Below are positions 16,552-27,294 of a DNA stretch of 64,000 nucleotides, piece by piece. The notes beneath the pieces are model-generated. The model saw nothing but the letters and a program-made list of their open reading frames with translations, did no database searches and was not told where the DNA came from. Source of the DNA: Candidatus Altimarinota bacterium (GTDB taxonomy: Bacteria; Patescibacteriota; Gracilibacteria; UBA4473). Positions within the stretch are counted from its first letter, which is position 1, and every line of letters begins with the position of its first letter. Where the stretch lies: contig JAIPIF010000005.1 of NCBI GenBank assembly GCA_021734785.1, positions 18,016 through 82,015 of the forward strand, read 5' to 3'. The position numbers and the translations under genes are program-made.

Positions 16552-17940
16552 ATGGTAAATTTCAATTTCGGTCTCGGCGGCAAAAAGGACGATCACACAT
16601 CGCAGGACGACGCCCAGAAAAATGCCACTCCGCAAAAAGACACGCCCCCAACTACGGATCAAAAAACACCTCCCGTAGCTGACACGCAGTCACAGCAAGA
16701 GGCAAAAGAGCCGGTTGAGCAAAAACCAGTAGAAAAAACCGCGGAGAAACCGGAAGAAAAAAAAGAAGTCCCCGCGGCAAAAGAGACCAAACAAGACAGC
16801 GGCTCGACGGCGTCGATCCCCAATCCCTTTGCCGGCGCCCAAACGGAGGAAAAAACGGAGACAAAAGAGAGCGCTCCTGTGCCGACACAGGAATCCCAAA
16901 CAGAAGACGGAAAAAATCCGATTGCTCCTCCCACAACACAAAACAAAACCGATTCCCCAAAAGCGACCGAAGACAAAAAAGAAAACGGTCCTTTTTCTGC
17001 AGACAATCCTTTTGCTACCGCGACCGAGCCAAAGACTCCTGTCGGTGTGGAAACGAAAGAAGGTCCCAAAAAAGAATCGGAAGAGAAGTCTCTCCCAAAA
17101 CCCAAAGACACTTCCAATCCGTTTGCTATGCCAGAAGAGGCCACCCTCAATGCGGATGTGCCGGAGATCAGCCCTAAAGAAAAAGAGGAACAAAAAGACA
17201 CCACGCCTCCCCCGATTCCTCCAAGTGCTCCCGCTCCTCAAACAGACACGCCATCTGATGGAGGACAAACATCGGGCACGCCGTCCGCGGAAAAATCGTC
17301 CGAGCCAAAAACGACCGAAGAAAAGCCGAGCTCCAGTACATCGATAAAAGAGGTTCCCAATGCTCAAAAACCCCCATCCCCCGTCGTCCCTACCTTTGAA
17401 CCGGAAAAAGCACGCGAGGTCGAAAAAGACATTGCTGTAAACGAGCCGTCGAAATCAAAAAGCGGCGAGCAAAAGGCATCCGAGAAAACACCAGAAAACA
17501 GTTCCTCAGAGAGTCCATTTCATTTCTCTCTGGGAGAGCAAAAAAAAGACACACCACCAAACAGAGAATCGAACGAGAAAAAGCAGGACACGGAAGCCAA
17601 GCCGGAAAACTCTCTCGGAAATAACGGCGGACAAGACACTTCTCCAAAGCAAACAGCCGATGGAAATGATCCACTCGCGACACTCAAAAAGCTGAAAGCC
17701 GACATCGAAGGCTTTGTCCAATCACACAAGGCCCAGATCAAAAAATATCAAGACCAGATCAGCGATCTCGAGGGAAAAATTGAAGCGGAAAAGAAAGCGC
17801 TCAGAGAAAAACAAAACTCTTTTGCACAGATGGCTGACGAAATTCAGTCACTGACCCAGCGTTTTGGTGGAGGAAACGGACAGAAAAAAGGAAGCAATAA
17901 CTCCAATCACACACCACACAACGGAAAAGGGAAACAATAA
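16552..17940 (+). CDS. Disordered Pro/Glu/Lys/Thr-rich protein with NPF motifs
   Basis: 462 residues from MVNFNFGLGG. Most of the protein is low-complexity and charged, predicted disordered, with three spaced copies of an NPFA core (IPNPFAGA, ADNPFATA, SNPFAMPE) and a related SPFHFSLGEQ. A coiled coil near the C-terminus (LKKLKADIEGFVQSH through ALREKQNSF) is followed by a Gly/Asn/His-rich tail. No enzyme fold and no signal peptide. No family is recognised. It could be a scaffold using repeated short linear motifs; this is inference. It is divergent from pheS and ends at a strong terminator shared with hup. Confidence 0.8.
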   Translation: MVNFNFGLGGKKDDHTSQDDAQKNATPQKDTPPTTDQKTPPVADTQSQQEAKEPVEQKPVEKTAEKPEEKKEVPAAKETKQDSGSTASIPNPFAGAQTEEKTETKESAPVPTQESQTEDGKNPIAPPTTQNKTDSPKATEDKKENGPFSADNPFATATEPKTPVGVETKEGPKKESEEKSLPKPKDTSNPFAMPEEATLNADVPEISPKEKEEQKDTTPPPIPPSAPAPQTDTPSDGGQTSGTPSAEKSSEPKTTEEKPSSSTSIKEVPNAQKPPSPVVPTFEPEKAREVEKDIAVNEPSKSKSGEQKASEKTPENSSSESPFHFSLGEQKKDTPPNRESNEKKQDTEAKPENSLGNNGGQDTSPKQTADGNDPLATLKKLKADIEGFVQSHKAQIKKYQDQISDLEGKIEAEKKALREKQNSFAQMADEIQSLTQRFGGGNGQKKGSNNSNHTPHNGKGKQ

Positions 17941-17959
17941 TCCGGGTTAAAAAACGTTT

Positions 17960-17992
17960 AAAAAAAGCCCGCCCCGAGAGGCGAGCTTTTTT
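17960..17992. terminator. Bidirectional rho-independent terminator
   Basis: Stem AGCCCGCC/GGCGAGCT (one mismatch) around loop CCGAGA, with an A-run on the left and TTTTTT on the right. It can serve both the NPF-protein gene (plus) and hup (minus), which converge here. Confidence 0.85.
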
Positions 17993-18011
17993 CTTTTGAT
18001 TGCAACTACAA

Positions 18012-18290
18012 TTATTTGACGGCGTCTTTGAGGCCTTTTCCTGCTTTGAAAGTTGGAACTTTTCGTGCAGGGATTTTGATTTTGGCGCCGGTCTGAGGGT
18101 TGACACCGGTGCGTGCTGCACGGGCGGACACCTTAAACGTACCAAATCCTGTCAGGGTGACAGATCCTCCTTTTTTGAGCTCTTTGGTCACCGAAGTGAT
18201 CATTGCGTCGAGCGCGTCAGCGGCGGCTTTTTTGGTGACGCCAGCACCTGCTGCCATGGCAGCAACGAGATCGCCTTTTGAGTAGGCCAT
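18012..18290 (-). CDS. hup: HU-family DNA-binding protein
   Basis: A 92-residue histone-like protein: helical N-terminal dimerisation part ([23 protein letters not shown]), beta arm with GFGTFKV and the DNA-contacting [20 protein letters not shown], then [12 protein letters not shown]. It is full length for HU. It bends and compacts DNA and may act as cofactor in recombination. The start at ATG 18290 follows CCCCCTACAAAA with no Shine-Dalgarno sequence. Its promoter is at 18330-18359 and it shares a terminator with the convergent gene. Confidence 0.96.
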   Translation of the reverse strand: MAYSKGDLVAAMAAGAGVTKKAAADALDAMITSVTKELKKGGSVTLTGFGTFKVSARAARTGVNPQTGAKIKIPARKVPTFKAGKGLKDAVK

Positions 18291-18329
18291 TTTTGTAGGG
18301 GGTTAAAAAATACAAAAAAGTCTGGCCGA

Positions 18330-18359
18330 ATTGTAAACAGGGGTTTTGTGCGATTGCAA
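18330..18359 (-). promoter_or_regulatory. Predicted promoter of hup
   Basis: Minus strand TTGCAA (18354-18359), 18-nt spacer, TACAAT (18330-18335); leader of about 33 nt to the ATG. Confidence 0.55.
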
Positions 18360-18472
18360 GGGCTTTTTGCGAAAATCGCATTGCGGAAAACTTTTTTTTG
18401 TTTCAAAGATAAATATGCAAAAGAGTCGCATCTGGAGCGATTTCCTGAGTATTTTTTGTGAACGTGGAAAAT

Positions 18473-19942
18473 TTACGCCATCACATACTCTTCGAAGTCT
18501 GCTTTGCTAATTTCTGTTTTATACCCCTTTCCAATGCGATTGAGAATGCCTTTATTTGCCTCTGTCACTGTAGCTACATAATCTGCTCCCTTTTCAGATC
18601 CAATGATATAGTCATCAGACTTATTTAGTGCGTATGGATAAAAAGTCGCCATATAAAGATCAGCTACTGAGTTTAGCTTTCCTGCATACGCAGCATAATA
18701 TTTCTCAACATACTCCAATTGTTCAACTCCCGACATAATTCGCAATGCATCAACCGTTGTTCCTAATCCTTCAGCCGTTCTCGGCATAAACTGAATAAGT
18801 CCCGTCGCTCCTCCATTCGGATTCCGTGCTTGAGGGTTGATGCCAGATTCTTTTTGCATAACAAGGACAAGATGTTCTCTTTGAATTCCCAAATTCTTAC
18901 ATATTTCATCTAGCTTTTGAGAGAATTCCCTGTTTTCCAATAATTCTTGCCCCTTCAAAATTTCTATTTCTCCTCGAGCTTCCCTTTCTTCAAGAACTTT
19001 TTTTGTTTTCGCATCTAATTTTCCTGATTTTCGAATTCGTTTTTTCTCTGCTTTCTCATTGTTTTTCACGCTTTTTTGAAAATCTTCCTTCACCTCCAAT
19101 TCCTCGCCCAGAGAAAGGGTGGCAAAATCCGCAGTGGCCGTTTTAAATTGATCGAATTCCGTCTGTTGCACAGGTGTTTCAAACTGCTGATCGTCAGAAA
19201 GAAGTTCTATTTTTTCTCCGCCGTACACGGGCAAATATCTCCCTGCAGAATTGAGGTACCCTACTTTTCCATTCCGAGGATTGATCGAGCGTTTTCCCAA
19301 AATACCATTGACTCGAACATACTCCTGTGTGTGAGGAATCAAGTCTCCGAGTCCCACGTATTTCAGTGCCCCGTAATTTCCACGGAATTTGACGATCCGC
19401 TCTGCACCATTCACATCGAGGAATAATTTAGAAAGAAGTCCTGGATGATCGAGACTTTCAGCCAAGAGATCGGATCCACTGGTGGAGGCAATCAGCTGGG
19501 AAATTTTCTCATTTTGAAAGGGAATTGAATCTACATCTGCTTTCATCACCAGTTCTGAAAGCGCTTGAAAGTTTTTTACTTTTTCCCATTCTGCTTCCTC
19601 GATCACCTCTCCCGTTTGTTCAAAGGATTCATACTGATCCAGCGCCACCTGCAGATCTTCAAGATAATCCTTGAGCTCTCTCATTTCCAATTTTTTATCC
19701 CCATCTTCATCCTGCATCTGGATCTGCAACTGATCCAGCAATGCTGCGGAAAGATCCGTTTCAGCATTTTTTTCGACAAATTTTTCGATTTTTCTCTGAT
19801 ATCGACGTTTTTCCAGTTTTGAGGTGTCATCAAAATTTTCCTGCGCCTCCTCCGCCACAACATCGTGAAACGACGGCTTCTCTGCTTGCTGCCACACAAA
19901 CCGTCCCCAAGAACTCTCGAAAGTGTGAAACAGATGTTTCAT
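18473..19942 (-). CDS. Lytic transglycosylase-like protein with an EF-hand
   Basis: 489 residues. The C-terminal third is an SLT-type lysozyme-like domain: HLVLVMQKESGINP with Glu365 as the likely catalytic residue, then GATGLIQFMPRTAEGLG and KYYAAYAGK. The N-terminal part carries a canonical 12-residue EF-hand loop, DEDGDKKLEMRE (78-89), followed by a helix, so calcium binding is likely. The middle (about 180-250) has a beta-rich stretch KVGYLNSAGRYLPVYGG of unknown type. No clear signal peptide is seen, so export is uncertain. The start overlaps the stop of the 116-aa gene by ATGA. It probably cleaves peptidoglycan during growth or surface-structure assembly. Confidence 0.8.
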   Translation of the reverse strand: MKHLFHTFESSWGRFVWQQAEKPSFHDVVAEEAQENFDDTSKLEKRRYQRKIEKFVEKNAETDLSAALLDQLQIQMQDEDGDKKLEMRELKDYLEDLQVALDQYESFEQTGEVIEEAEWEKVKNFQALSELVMKADVDSIPFQNEKISQLIASTSGSDLLAESLDHPGLLSKLFLDVNGAERIVKFRGNYGALKYVGLGDLIPHTQEYVRVNGILGKRSINPRNGKVGYLNSAGRYLPVYGGEKIELLSDDQQFETPVQQTEFDQFKTATADFATLSLGEELEVKEDFQKSVKNNEKAEKKRIRKSGKLDAKTKKVLEEREARGEIEILKGQELLENREFSQKLDEICKNLGIQREHLVLVMQKESGINPQARNPNGGATGLIQFMPRTAEGLGTTVDALRIMSGVEQLEYVEKYYAAYAGKLNSVADLYMATFYPYALNKSDDYIIGSEKGADYVATVTEANKGILNRIGKGYKTEISKADFEEYVMA

Positions 19943-20289
19943 TGTTTGGAATCGTTAAAAAAGGATTCAATCTCCGCCAGTTCTTCTTTTTCTTTTTGAC
20001 GCAGAGATTCTTCTCGCTGCAGCAGTTCTTTGAGCTTCCCCTGCGAAACAGCCCGCTCGAGATCCTCGAGAAAGTGTGGATTTTTCTCGAGTGCCGAGGA
20101 CAAAATCGAATTTTGCTTTTCGAGAATCCGCTCGAGCTGTGCCTGCAGGTGTTCTTTTTGAAAATCTGAAACGGCTGGATTTTGAAAAAGCGTTCGAATT
20201 TTTTCTCGGGTCTGAGGCGACAGCAGCAGCTGTCCCTTGAGGAGATTGTGCACGGTGTGCTCTGTCGATGCAGAGAGAGTTTGATCCAT
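19939..20289 (-). CDS. Small helical protein of unknown function (116 aa)
   Basis: Starts at MDQTLSASTE (20289); the longer frame adds residues with no support. It is mostly charged helix, with a probable coiled coil through REESLRQKEKEELAEIE. Translationally coupled (ATGA) to the lytic transglycosylase, so the two probably act together. No family recognised. Confidence 0.7.
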   Translation of the reverse strand: MDQTLSASTEHTVHNLLKGQLLLSPQTREKIRTLFQNPAVSDFQKEHLQAQLERILEKQNSILSSALEKNPHFLEDLERAVSQGKLKELLQREESLRQKEKEELAEIESFFNDSKQ

Positions 20290-20349
20290 CGCGAAATTGT
20301 ACCAAAAAATACGGGAAAAAGCAAGCCCCTTCTGATCTCGCTGCAACTT

Positions 20350-20661
20350 TCAAGACGAAGTATCGAACAATTTCAAGAGAACTGCCCGATCATCATCCTC
20401 GGCAATTTTATTTTTACCTGTGTGCCCGCATTTTTCGCAGTGAAACCGGATCGATACCATTTCCCCACTCCGAGTTTCGACAGACACCGGGCGCAAAATC
20501 CCACCGCACCCCGAAGCCCGATCGCCCGGAGAGATATCCACGTGCAAAGAGTGCAAGCACTTCCGGCAATGATTGCGACAGGTTTTGGGCGCGGGCGGAT
20601 TGTGATGCCCGCAGACCGTGCAGACAAATTCTTCGTTGATTTTCTGAAAGGATTTCGCCAT
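20350..20661 (-). CDS. RNHCP domain zinc-ribbon protein
   Basis: 103 residues with the RNHCP-family layout: FVCTVCGHHNPP, then CRNHCRKCLHSLHVD, SPGDRASGCGG, and a second knuckle FHCEKCGHTGKNK before a final DD. Eight or more Cys suggest zinc binding. The family is widespread and uncharacterised, and RNA or nucleic-acid binding is only a guess. The start at ATG 20661 lies 9 nt from the start of the divergent tagA-like gene, so their promoters must overlap each other's coding sequence. Confidence 0.82.
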   Translation of the reverse strand: MAKSFQKINEEFVCTVCGHHNPPAPKTCRNHCRKCLHSLHVDISPGDRASGCGGILRPVSVETRSGEMVSIRFHCEKCGHTGKNKIAEDDDRAVLLKLFDTSS

Positions 20662-20670
20662 CATCTGCGC

Positions 20671-21399
20671 GTGAAAACGTTGAAACTACTCGGCGTCCGC
20701 ATTGATTCTGTCCCGCGGAAGGATCTCGAAGGAATTTTTACAGAGATGCTGAATGGACGCAAGTTTCAGCACATTGCGACCGTCAATCCGGAGTTTCTCG
20801 TCGCGGCGCATCGGGATCCAGTTTTTCGAAAAATTCTGAATAAAACCGATCTCAATCTCTGTGATGGTGCAGGAATTTCGCTGATGGCAAAACTGTTGTA
20901 CGGCCGAAAAATCCACCGCACCACCGGTGTGGACGTGGCAGAAATCCTCTGTCGTACCGCCGCCAAGCAGGGAAAATCCGTATACTTTTTGGGCGGATTT
21001 GGGGTGGCACACCTCGCAGCGGTACGGATGCAAAAAAAATTTCCAAACCTCCGCGTCGCCGGAGCAGAAGATGGCGACCCGGAAGCCTGTTCCAAACTGC
21101 TGAAGTCTGCAAACCCAGATGTCATTCTCGTCGCATTTGGAGCGCCAAAACAGGAATTTTGGTTGAACGAGTTTGGTGATCAAATTCCGGGGCTGAAGCT
21201 CGGAGGCGGCTTTGGGGGAACTTTTGATTTTTGGGCAGGCAAACTCCGGCGCGCTCCAGGCTTTTTTCAAAAAATAGGACTCGAGTGGTGCTGGCGACTG
21301 GGGCAGGAACCGCGAAAAAGAGCTCCGCGCATCTGGCGTGCAGTCTGTGTGTTTCCCTTTCTGGCGATTCGGGAGCGATTTGAAAAAAAAGAAAACTAG
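20671..21399 (+). CDS. WecG/TagA/CpsF family glycosyltransferase
   Basis: 242 residues from GTG 20671 (MKTLKLLGVRIDSV); upstream frame overlaps the divergent RNHCP gene. Conserved blocks are HIATVNPEFLVAAHRDP, NLCDGAGISLMAKLLYG, RTTGVDVAEIL, YFLGGFGV, NPDVILVAFGAPKQEFW and LGGGFGGTFDFWAGKLRRAP, the last containing the typical G-G-FD-aG-RAP signature. The enzyme transfers N-acetylmannosamine(-uronate)-type sugars to a lipid-linked acceptor in surface polysaccharide or teichoic-acid-like synthesis. The stop overlaps that of the convergent 146-aa gene. Confidence 0.9.
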   Translation: MKTLKLLGVRIDSVPRKDLEGIFTEMLNGRKFQHIATVNPEFLVAAHRDPVFRKILNKTDLNLCDGAGISLMAKLLYGRKIHRTTGVDVAEILCRTAAKQGKSVYFLGGFGVAHLAAVRMQKKFPNLRVAGAEDGDPEACSKLLKSANPDVILVAFGAPKQEFWLNEFGDQIPGLKLGGGFGGTFDFWAGKLRRAPGFFQKIGLEWCWRLGQEPRKRAPRIWRAVCVFPFLAIRERFEKKEN

Positions 21400-21836
21400 A
21401 GCTCTTCGAGTTCAGAGAGAATCTCCTCTTCTTTTTCTTCTTCTTCTGCCTCCTGTTCTCGGCGCCGAAGCTCGGCCTGTTTGGCTTTTCGCTTTTTCTC
21501 AATCTCTGCGTTGCGACGAGCGATTTCTTCTTTCGAAAGTGTGTCTTTTGCTGGGGGGGCATATTTTTCTTCAATTTCGGCGAGTTTCTTTCGCTCGCGG
21601 GTGAGAATTCCTCGCAGTTTTTCCATTTGCTCCGAGTTCATGACTTTCGTCAGATTAAACCAGTACTGGCGCTCTTCATCATTCATAGACTCTGACCGCA
21701 TCACGAGATCGACGATTTCTGGATCTTCCTTCAAAATCTTTTCCGGAATATCAAAATCCTGAATCGTTTTTCCCGAAGGGGTTTTGAGAGTGGAAAGATC
21801 CACCACTGCCGAGTCTGTTTGGTTTGTGTGTGTCAT
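21396..21836 (-). CDS. Charged coiled-coil protein of unknown function (146 aa)
   Basis: The first half has a compact part (PEIVDLVMRSESMNDEERQYW), and the second half is a long Lys/Glu/Arg-rich coiled coil ending in EEEEKEEEILSELEEL. No family recognised. It lies 16 nt downstream of the 572-aa gene on the same strand, probably as one transcript, in a cluster of lineage-specific genes. Confidence 0.75.
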   Translation of the reverse strand: MTHTNQTDSAVVDLSTLKTPSGKTIQDFDIPEKILKEDPEIVDLVMRSESMNDEERQYWFNLTKVMNSEQMEKLRGILTRERKKLAEIEEKYAPPAKDTLSKEEIARRNAEIEKKRKAKQAELRRREQEAEEEEKEEEILSELEEL

Positions 21837-21852
21837 GTTTCAGCAAAAATTA

Positions 21853-23571
21853 TCATTCATTTTGTTTTTTTTGCAACCAACCAAAGAAGGTGTCTTCACT
21901 GTCATTGACCGTCCCTACTTTTTCAAACCGTTCATTGCTGCCCAAAAACCAGCCCTTGGTGCCCGTGACTTTGAATTTCTTCCCTTTATCCTCAACCGGG
22001 CCAAATGCCTCTCCGGAGTAAAAAGCAAAAAGCTCGAGTTCCTTTTCTCCGAGCGGAGATTTGAAGTGATCTGAGTCCAAAGAACTGAGAAATTGCAAAA
22101 AATCCTCATGTTTTGCTCCTCCCTCCAAGAGGGTTGGTGGGAGCGGTGCCTTGGGATCAAGTTTTGCTTTGTCAATGGCATCGGCAAAGGCTTCCATGTC
22201 TTCGGCAAGAATTTGTTCTGAGGTTTCTTCTTCTTCCGAAATTTCTTCGTTTTCCCCAGATAAAATTTTCTCATACACTTCTTGTTTTTCACTGATAGCT
22301 CCTTCTTCAATTTTGAGGCCGGGCATAAATGCCGCCAGCATTTTGAGCAGCCATTTCCCGACAAGCGGGATCCCCGCAAGGGTTTTTTTCAGGTTATACC
22401 CACTCAAAAATCCACCGGCTTTTTCCTTTGGAAACTGATCTGTATTTTGCCAGGTTTCAAACTCGAGCTTTCCCCCCTGCTGGAGATATTCATCGTACGC
22501 TTCCACAATTTCTGTTTCATTGGCCGCCCAATCCGGCATAGTCTTGTGCATTTCGATAATGAACGCAAGATCCCCTTTGTTTTCTGGGCTTGGGTTGAGG
22601 TTTCGGGTCAGGGTTTGCAAGGATTCCAGTGAGGTATTGGCCAAAAGTGGCTGGAGTTTTTCGCGGACGAGACTTTCGACCGATCCTTCTTTTGCAAGTT
22701 CTTTTTGGGAAATTCCCAGCACTTCGAGTGGACCAGAAACTTTATCAAAATTTTTGTTGTAGCCAAACGCAATTTTATTCAAAAACCCTCCTCCCTTTTT
22801 GGTGGCTTTTTCCGCCGTTTTTTCGTCGCCGACAACTTTGAGCATGTATGGTCCCAATGCCGAAACAATTCGATCTGTCGCAATGGAGCGGAAATCGTCC
22901 TCGGCCACGAGATCACTGAAATCCAATGCAGGCAGATGTCCAAACAGCTCACTCAGATGCGGATGATTTGTGACCGTTTCTGATATCAATGGACCGGTTT
23001 CCACCGTTTCTCCTGGCGTGGTATCCGCGTGTTCCAAACCTTTTCCGGGATTTCGAATGGTTTCGTATTCACTCTGAAGTTCGGAAGCATTGGCCATAAA
23101 TTCTTTGATATCGGTTTTGAGTGACTCTTTCTTTTCTTCGCTCAAAAACGTTTTTTCCACGCCGGACAAAGAGCTCTCAATCGCCGAAAGCACCAGCAGC
23201 TCAAGTCCACTTCCCCACGCGGGAAGCGAGAGTCCTTTCTCAATTTTTTGTCGCAAGCTCGTGATGAAATTTTGAGAAATTGTTGGCACTTTGTCCTGCA
23301 TCTCAGCAGACACCATCGAAGAATTTCGAAGCGCTTGCTCGATGTGCGTTTGAAAATCGGGCAATTTCTTCAGTGTCATTTCTTTTTTCACCTCCGCGCT
23401 GAGCGCTTCTGTTTCTTCTTTTGATTTTTTGGTTTCTTTCTCCTTTTTTTCTTCGTACACCTCCGCCCCCAAATTCTCCGTTTCTGCGGAAGTGGCTTGG
23501 TTCACCTGCTCTTTCTTTTCTGCATCAGAAAGAGTTTCTAGCGTTTTGGAAGTGTTTTCTGGATCAGCCAT
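21853..23571 (-). CDS. Large protein of unknown function (572 aa)
   Basis: Acidic/Lys-rich helical N-terminus (1-70), a central region with two Trp/Gly patches, a short hydrophobic stretch near 400 (LAGIPLVGKWLLKMLAAFMPGL) that could lie on or in the membrane, an acidic linker (EEISEEEETSE), and a C-terminal beta-rich part ending with GWFLGSNERFEKVG. The overall composition resembles the N-terminal half of the transglycosylase-linked proteins nearby. No family recognised. It has a good promoter (23589-23617) and heads a transcript that includes the 146-aa coiled-coil gene. Confidence 0.75.
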   Translation of the reverse strand: MADPENTSKTLETLSDAEKKEQVNQATSAETENLGAEVYEEKKEKETKKSKEETEALSAEVKKEMTLKKLPDFQTHIEQALRNSSMVSAEMQDKVPTISQNFITSLRQKIEKGLSLPAWGSGLELLVLSAIESSLSGVEKTFLSEEKKESLKTDIKEFMANASELQSEYETIRNPGKGLEHADTTPGETVETGPLISETVTNHPHLSELFGHLPALDFSDLVAEDDFRSIATDRIVSALGPYMLKVVGDEKTAEKATKKGGGFLNKIAFGYNKNFDKVSGPLEVLGISQKELAKEGSVESLVREKLQPLLANTSLESLQTLTRNLNPSPENKGDLAFIIEMHKTMPDWAANETEIVEAYDEYLQQGGKLEFETWQNTDQFPKEKAGGFLSGYNLKKTLAGIPLVGKWLLKMLAAFMPGLKIEEGAISEKQEVYEKILSGENEEISEEEETSEQILAEDMEAFADAIDKAKLDPKAPLPPTLLEGGAKHEDFLQFLSSLDSDHFKSPLGEKELELFAFYSGEAFGPVEDKGKKFKVTGTKGWFLGSNERFEKVGTVNDSEDTFFGWLQKKQNE

Positions 23572-23588
23572 GACAAAATATTCTGACT

Positions 23589-23617
23589 ATTCTACCAAAA
23601 AATACTGATTGTTTCAA
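23589..23617 (-). promoter_or_regulatory. Predicted promoter of the 572-aa gene
   Basis: Minus strand TTGAAA (23612-23617), 17-nt spacer, TAGAAT (23589-23594): one of the best sigma-70 matches in the window. Leader of about 11 nt. Confidence 0.65.
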
Positions 23618-23618
23618 G

Positions 23619-23884
23619 CTATTTCTCGATTTCTCTTCGGAGAAACTCCGCGGTTTTTTGGATGAGAAATTTTCGATCCCATTTTTTATCGTTTTTTTGT
23701 TCTTTTTCTAGTGTCCCCCTCTGCTGCAAAACACTCTGATTCTTCTGATTTTGAGACACCTCCAGCGACAATTTCTTTCCGGCCAAACTGAGAGAAAACA
23801 CCGCCTGTTCTTTTTCTAGGTCTGCTTTCAACGCCAACTCTGTGGCCGTTTTTTCTCGGTTCCGTTTTTCAAAAATTTCAATGC

Positions 23885-23888
<4 letters not shown>
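23619..23888 (-). CDS. Small charged protein of unknown function (89 aa)
   Basis: A basic, helical 89-residue protein (MSIEIFEKRNREKTATEL...). It overlaps the preceding 64-aa gene by ATGA, so the two are translationally coupled. No family recognised. Confidence 0.65.
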
Positions 23889-26178
<2,290 letters not shown>

Positions 26179-26196
26179 CCCATTCCCTTGACTCCT

Positions 26197-26228
26197 TTTG
26201 ACAAAGTAGTAAAAGGTTTTTGTTTTTG
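26197..26228 (+). promoter_or_regulatory. Possible Bacteroidota-type promoter before the second sigma gene
   Basis: TTTG (26197-26200), 20-nt spacer, TGTTTTTG (26221-26228), resembling the -33 TTTG / -7 TAnnTTTG signature used by Bacteroidota primary sigma factors (one mismatch in the -7 box). An overlapping TTGACA (26198-26203) has no good sigma-70 -10 partner. This is suggestive only. Confidence 0.3.
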
Positions 26229-26238
26229 AAAAATTTGA

Positions 26239-27108
26239 ATGCGAAATCTCAAAATAACAGAAAGCATCACGCGTCGCACTCCAACACTTGAAAAATATCT
26301 TCAAGAAATTGGGAAAGAGCCACTCATATCGGTAGATGAGGAAGTGGAGCTCGCCCAGAGAATCAAGCAGGGAGATGCCGCCGCGCTTGAAAAAATGGTG
26401 AAGGCAAATCTCCGCTTTTCCATCTCTGTCGCCAAGCAGTACCAAAACCAAGGACTCTCTCTCTCCGACCTGATCAATGAAGGCAACCTTGGCCTTGTCA
26501 AAGCCGCCCAGCGTTTTGAAGCAACCCGTGGATTTAAATTTATCTCGTACGCTGTCTGGTGGATTCGACAGAGGATTCTCCAGAGCCTTGCCAATAATGC
26601 TCGTCTGGTGCGACTTCCACTCAATAAAGTCGGAGAATTGAACAAAATAACAAAAGTCTCTTCCAGACTAGAACAGGACCACGAAAGGGTTCCTTCTGTC
26701 GATGAAATCGCCGAGATCGTCGATATAACTTCCGAAAAAGCAAAGGAACTTCTCCCGTTTTCTCAGGGAAATATCCCCCTCGATGCTCCCGCCAGTGCTG
26801 ACGATGAAATGGTCAAGGTTCGTGACAACTTCGAAGATCCAGACTCTCCCACTCCCGATAAAAAATCACTCCAAAAGTCTCTCCAAATCGAAATTGATCG
26901 AGTCCTCAAGACACTCCCTGAAAAAGAAGCCGACGTGCTTCGCATGCACTTTGGTCTTGGGGGAAAGCACGATCCCATGACCTTATCTGAAGTTGGAGAA
27001 AAATTTGGCCTCACCCGAGAACGCGTCCGCCAGATCAGAGAAACGGCCATTCGAAGACTCAAAAACGGTCCGGGGAAAAACCTGCTAAAAAAATATCTCG
27101 GGGAATAA
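26239..27108 (+). CDS. Second sigma-70 factor, Bacteroidota-like
   Basis: 289 residues with no region 1.1. It starts MRNLKITESITRRTPTLEKY and continues with LQEIGKEPLIS, EEVELAQRIKQGD, KANLRFSISVAKQYQNQG, LSLSDLINEGNLGL, FKFISYAVWWIRQRIL and VRLPLNKVGELNKI, and ends LLKKYLGE after FGLTRERVRQIRE. From memory this is the primary sigma of Bacteroidota almost phrase by phrase, and unlike the window's own RpoD at 13727. It therefore looks like a horizontally acquired sigma kept as an alternative factor. It lies alone after ligA. An N-terminal start at ATG 26239 matches the family exactly. Confidence 0.9.
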   Translation: MRNLKITESITRRTPTLEKYLQEIGKEPLISVDEEVELAQRIKQGDAAALEKMVKANLRFSISVAKQYQNQGLSLSDLINEGNLGLVKAAQRFEATRGFKFISYAVWWIRQRILQSLANNARLVRLPLNKVGELNKITKVSSRLEQDHERVPSVDEIAEIVDITSEKAKELLPFSQGNIPLDAPASADDEMVKVRDNFEDPDSPTPDKKSLQKSLQIEIDRVLKTLPEKEADVLRMHFGLGGKHDPMTLSEVGEKFGLTRERVRQIRETAIRRLKNGPGKNLLKKYLGE

Positions 27109-27285
27109 TCAGTTTTTATAAATTCTTTGATACACCGAAACCTCCGGCAGCGTATTCCCCAAAATTTCACTCACTCGTTTGGGCTCATCTTTTCCGATGA
27201 TACCGAGTTCAACCGCTAAGCGGAAATGACCCTCGCGGTTTGGCGGTCGTTTTTCTCCTTCGTGCCCAGGATTCTCCTTTTCCAT
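27109..27285 (-). CDS. Small protein of unknown function (58 aa)
   Basis: Starts at MEKENPGHEGEK (27285); an upstream TTG at 27291 is possible. Polar N-terminus, then FRLAVELGIIGKDEPKRVSEIL. It follows the 142-aa gene closely on the same strand. No family recognised. Confidence 0.55.
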   Translation of the reverse strand: MEKENPGHEGEKRPPNREGHFRLAVELGIIGKDEPKRVSEILGNTLPEVSVYQRIYKN

Positions 27286-27294
27286 CTTCAAAAA

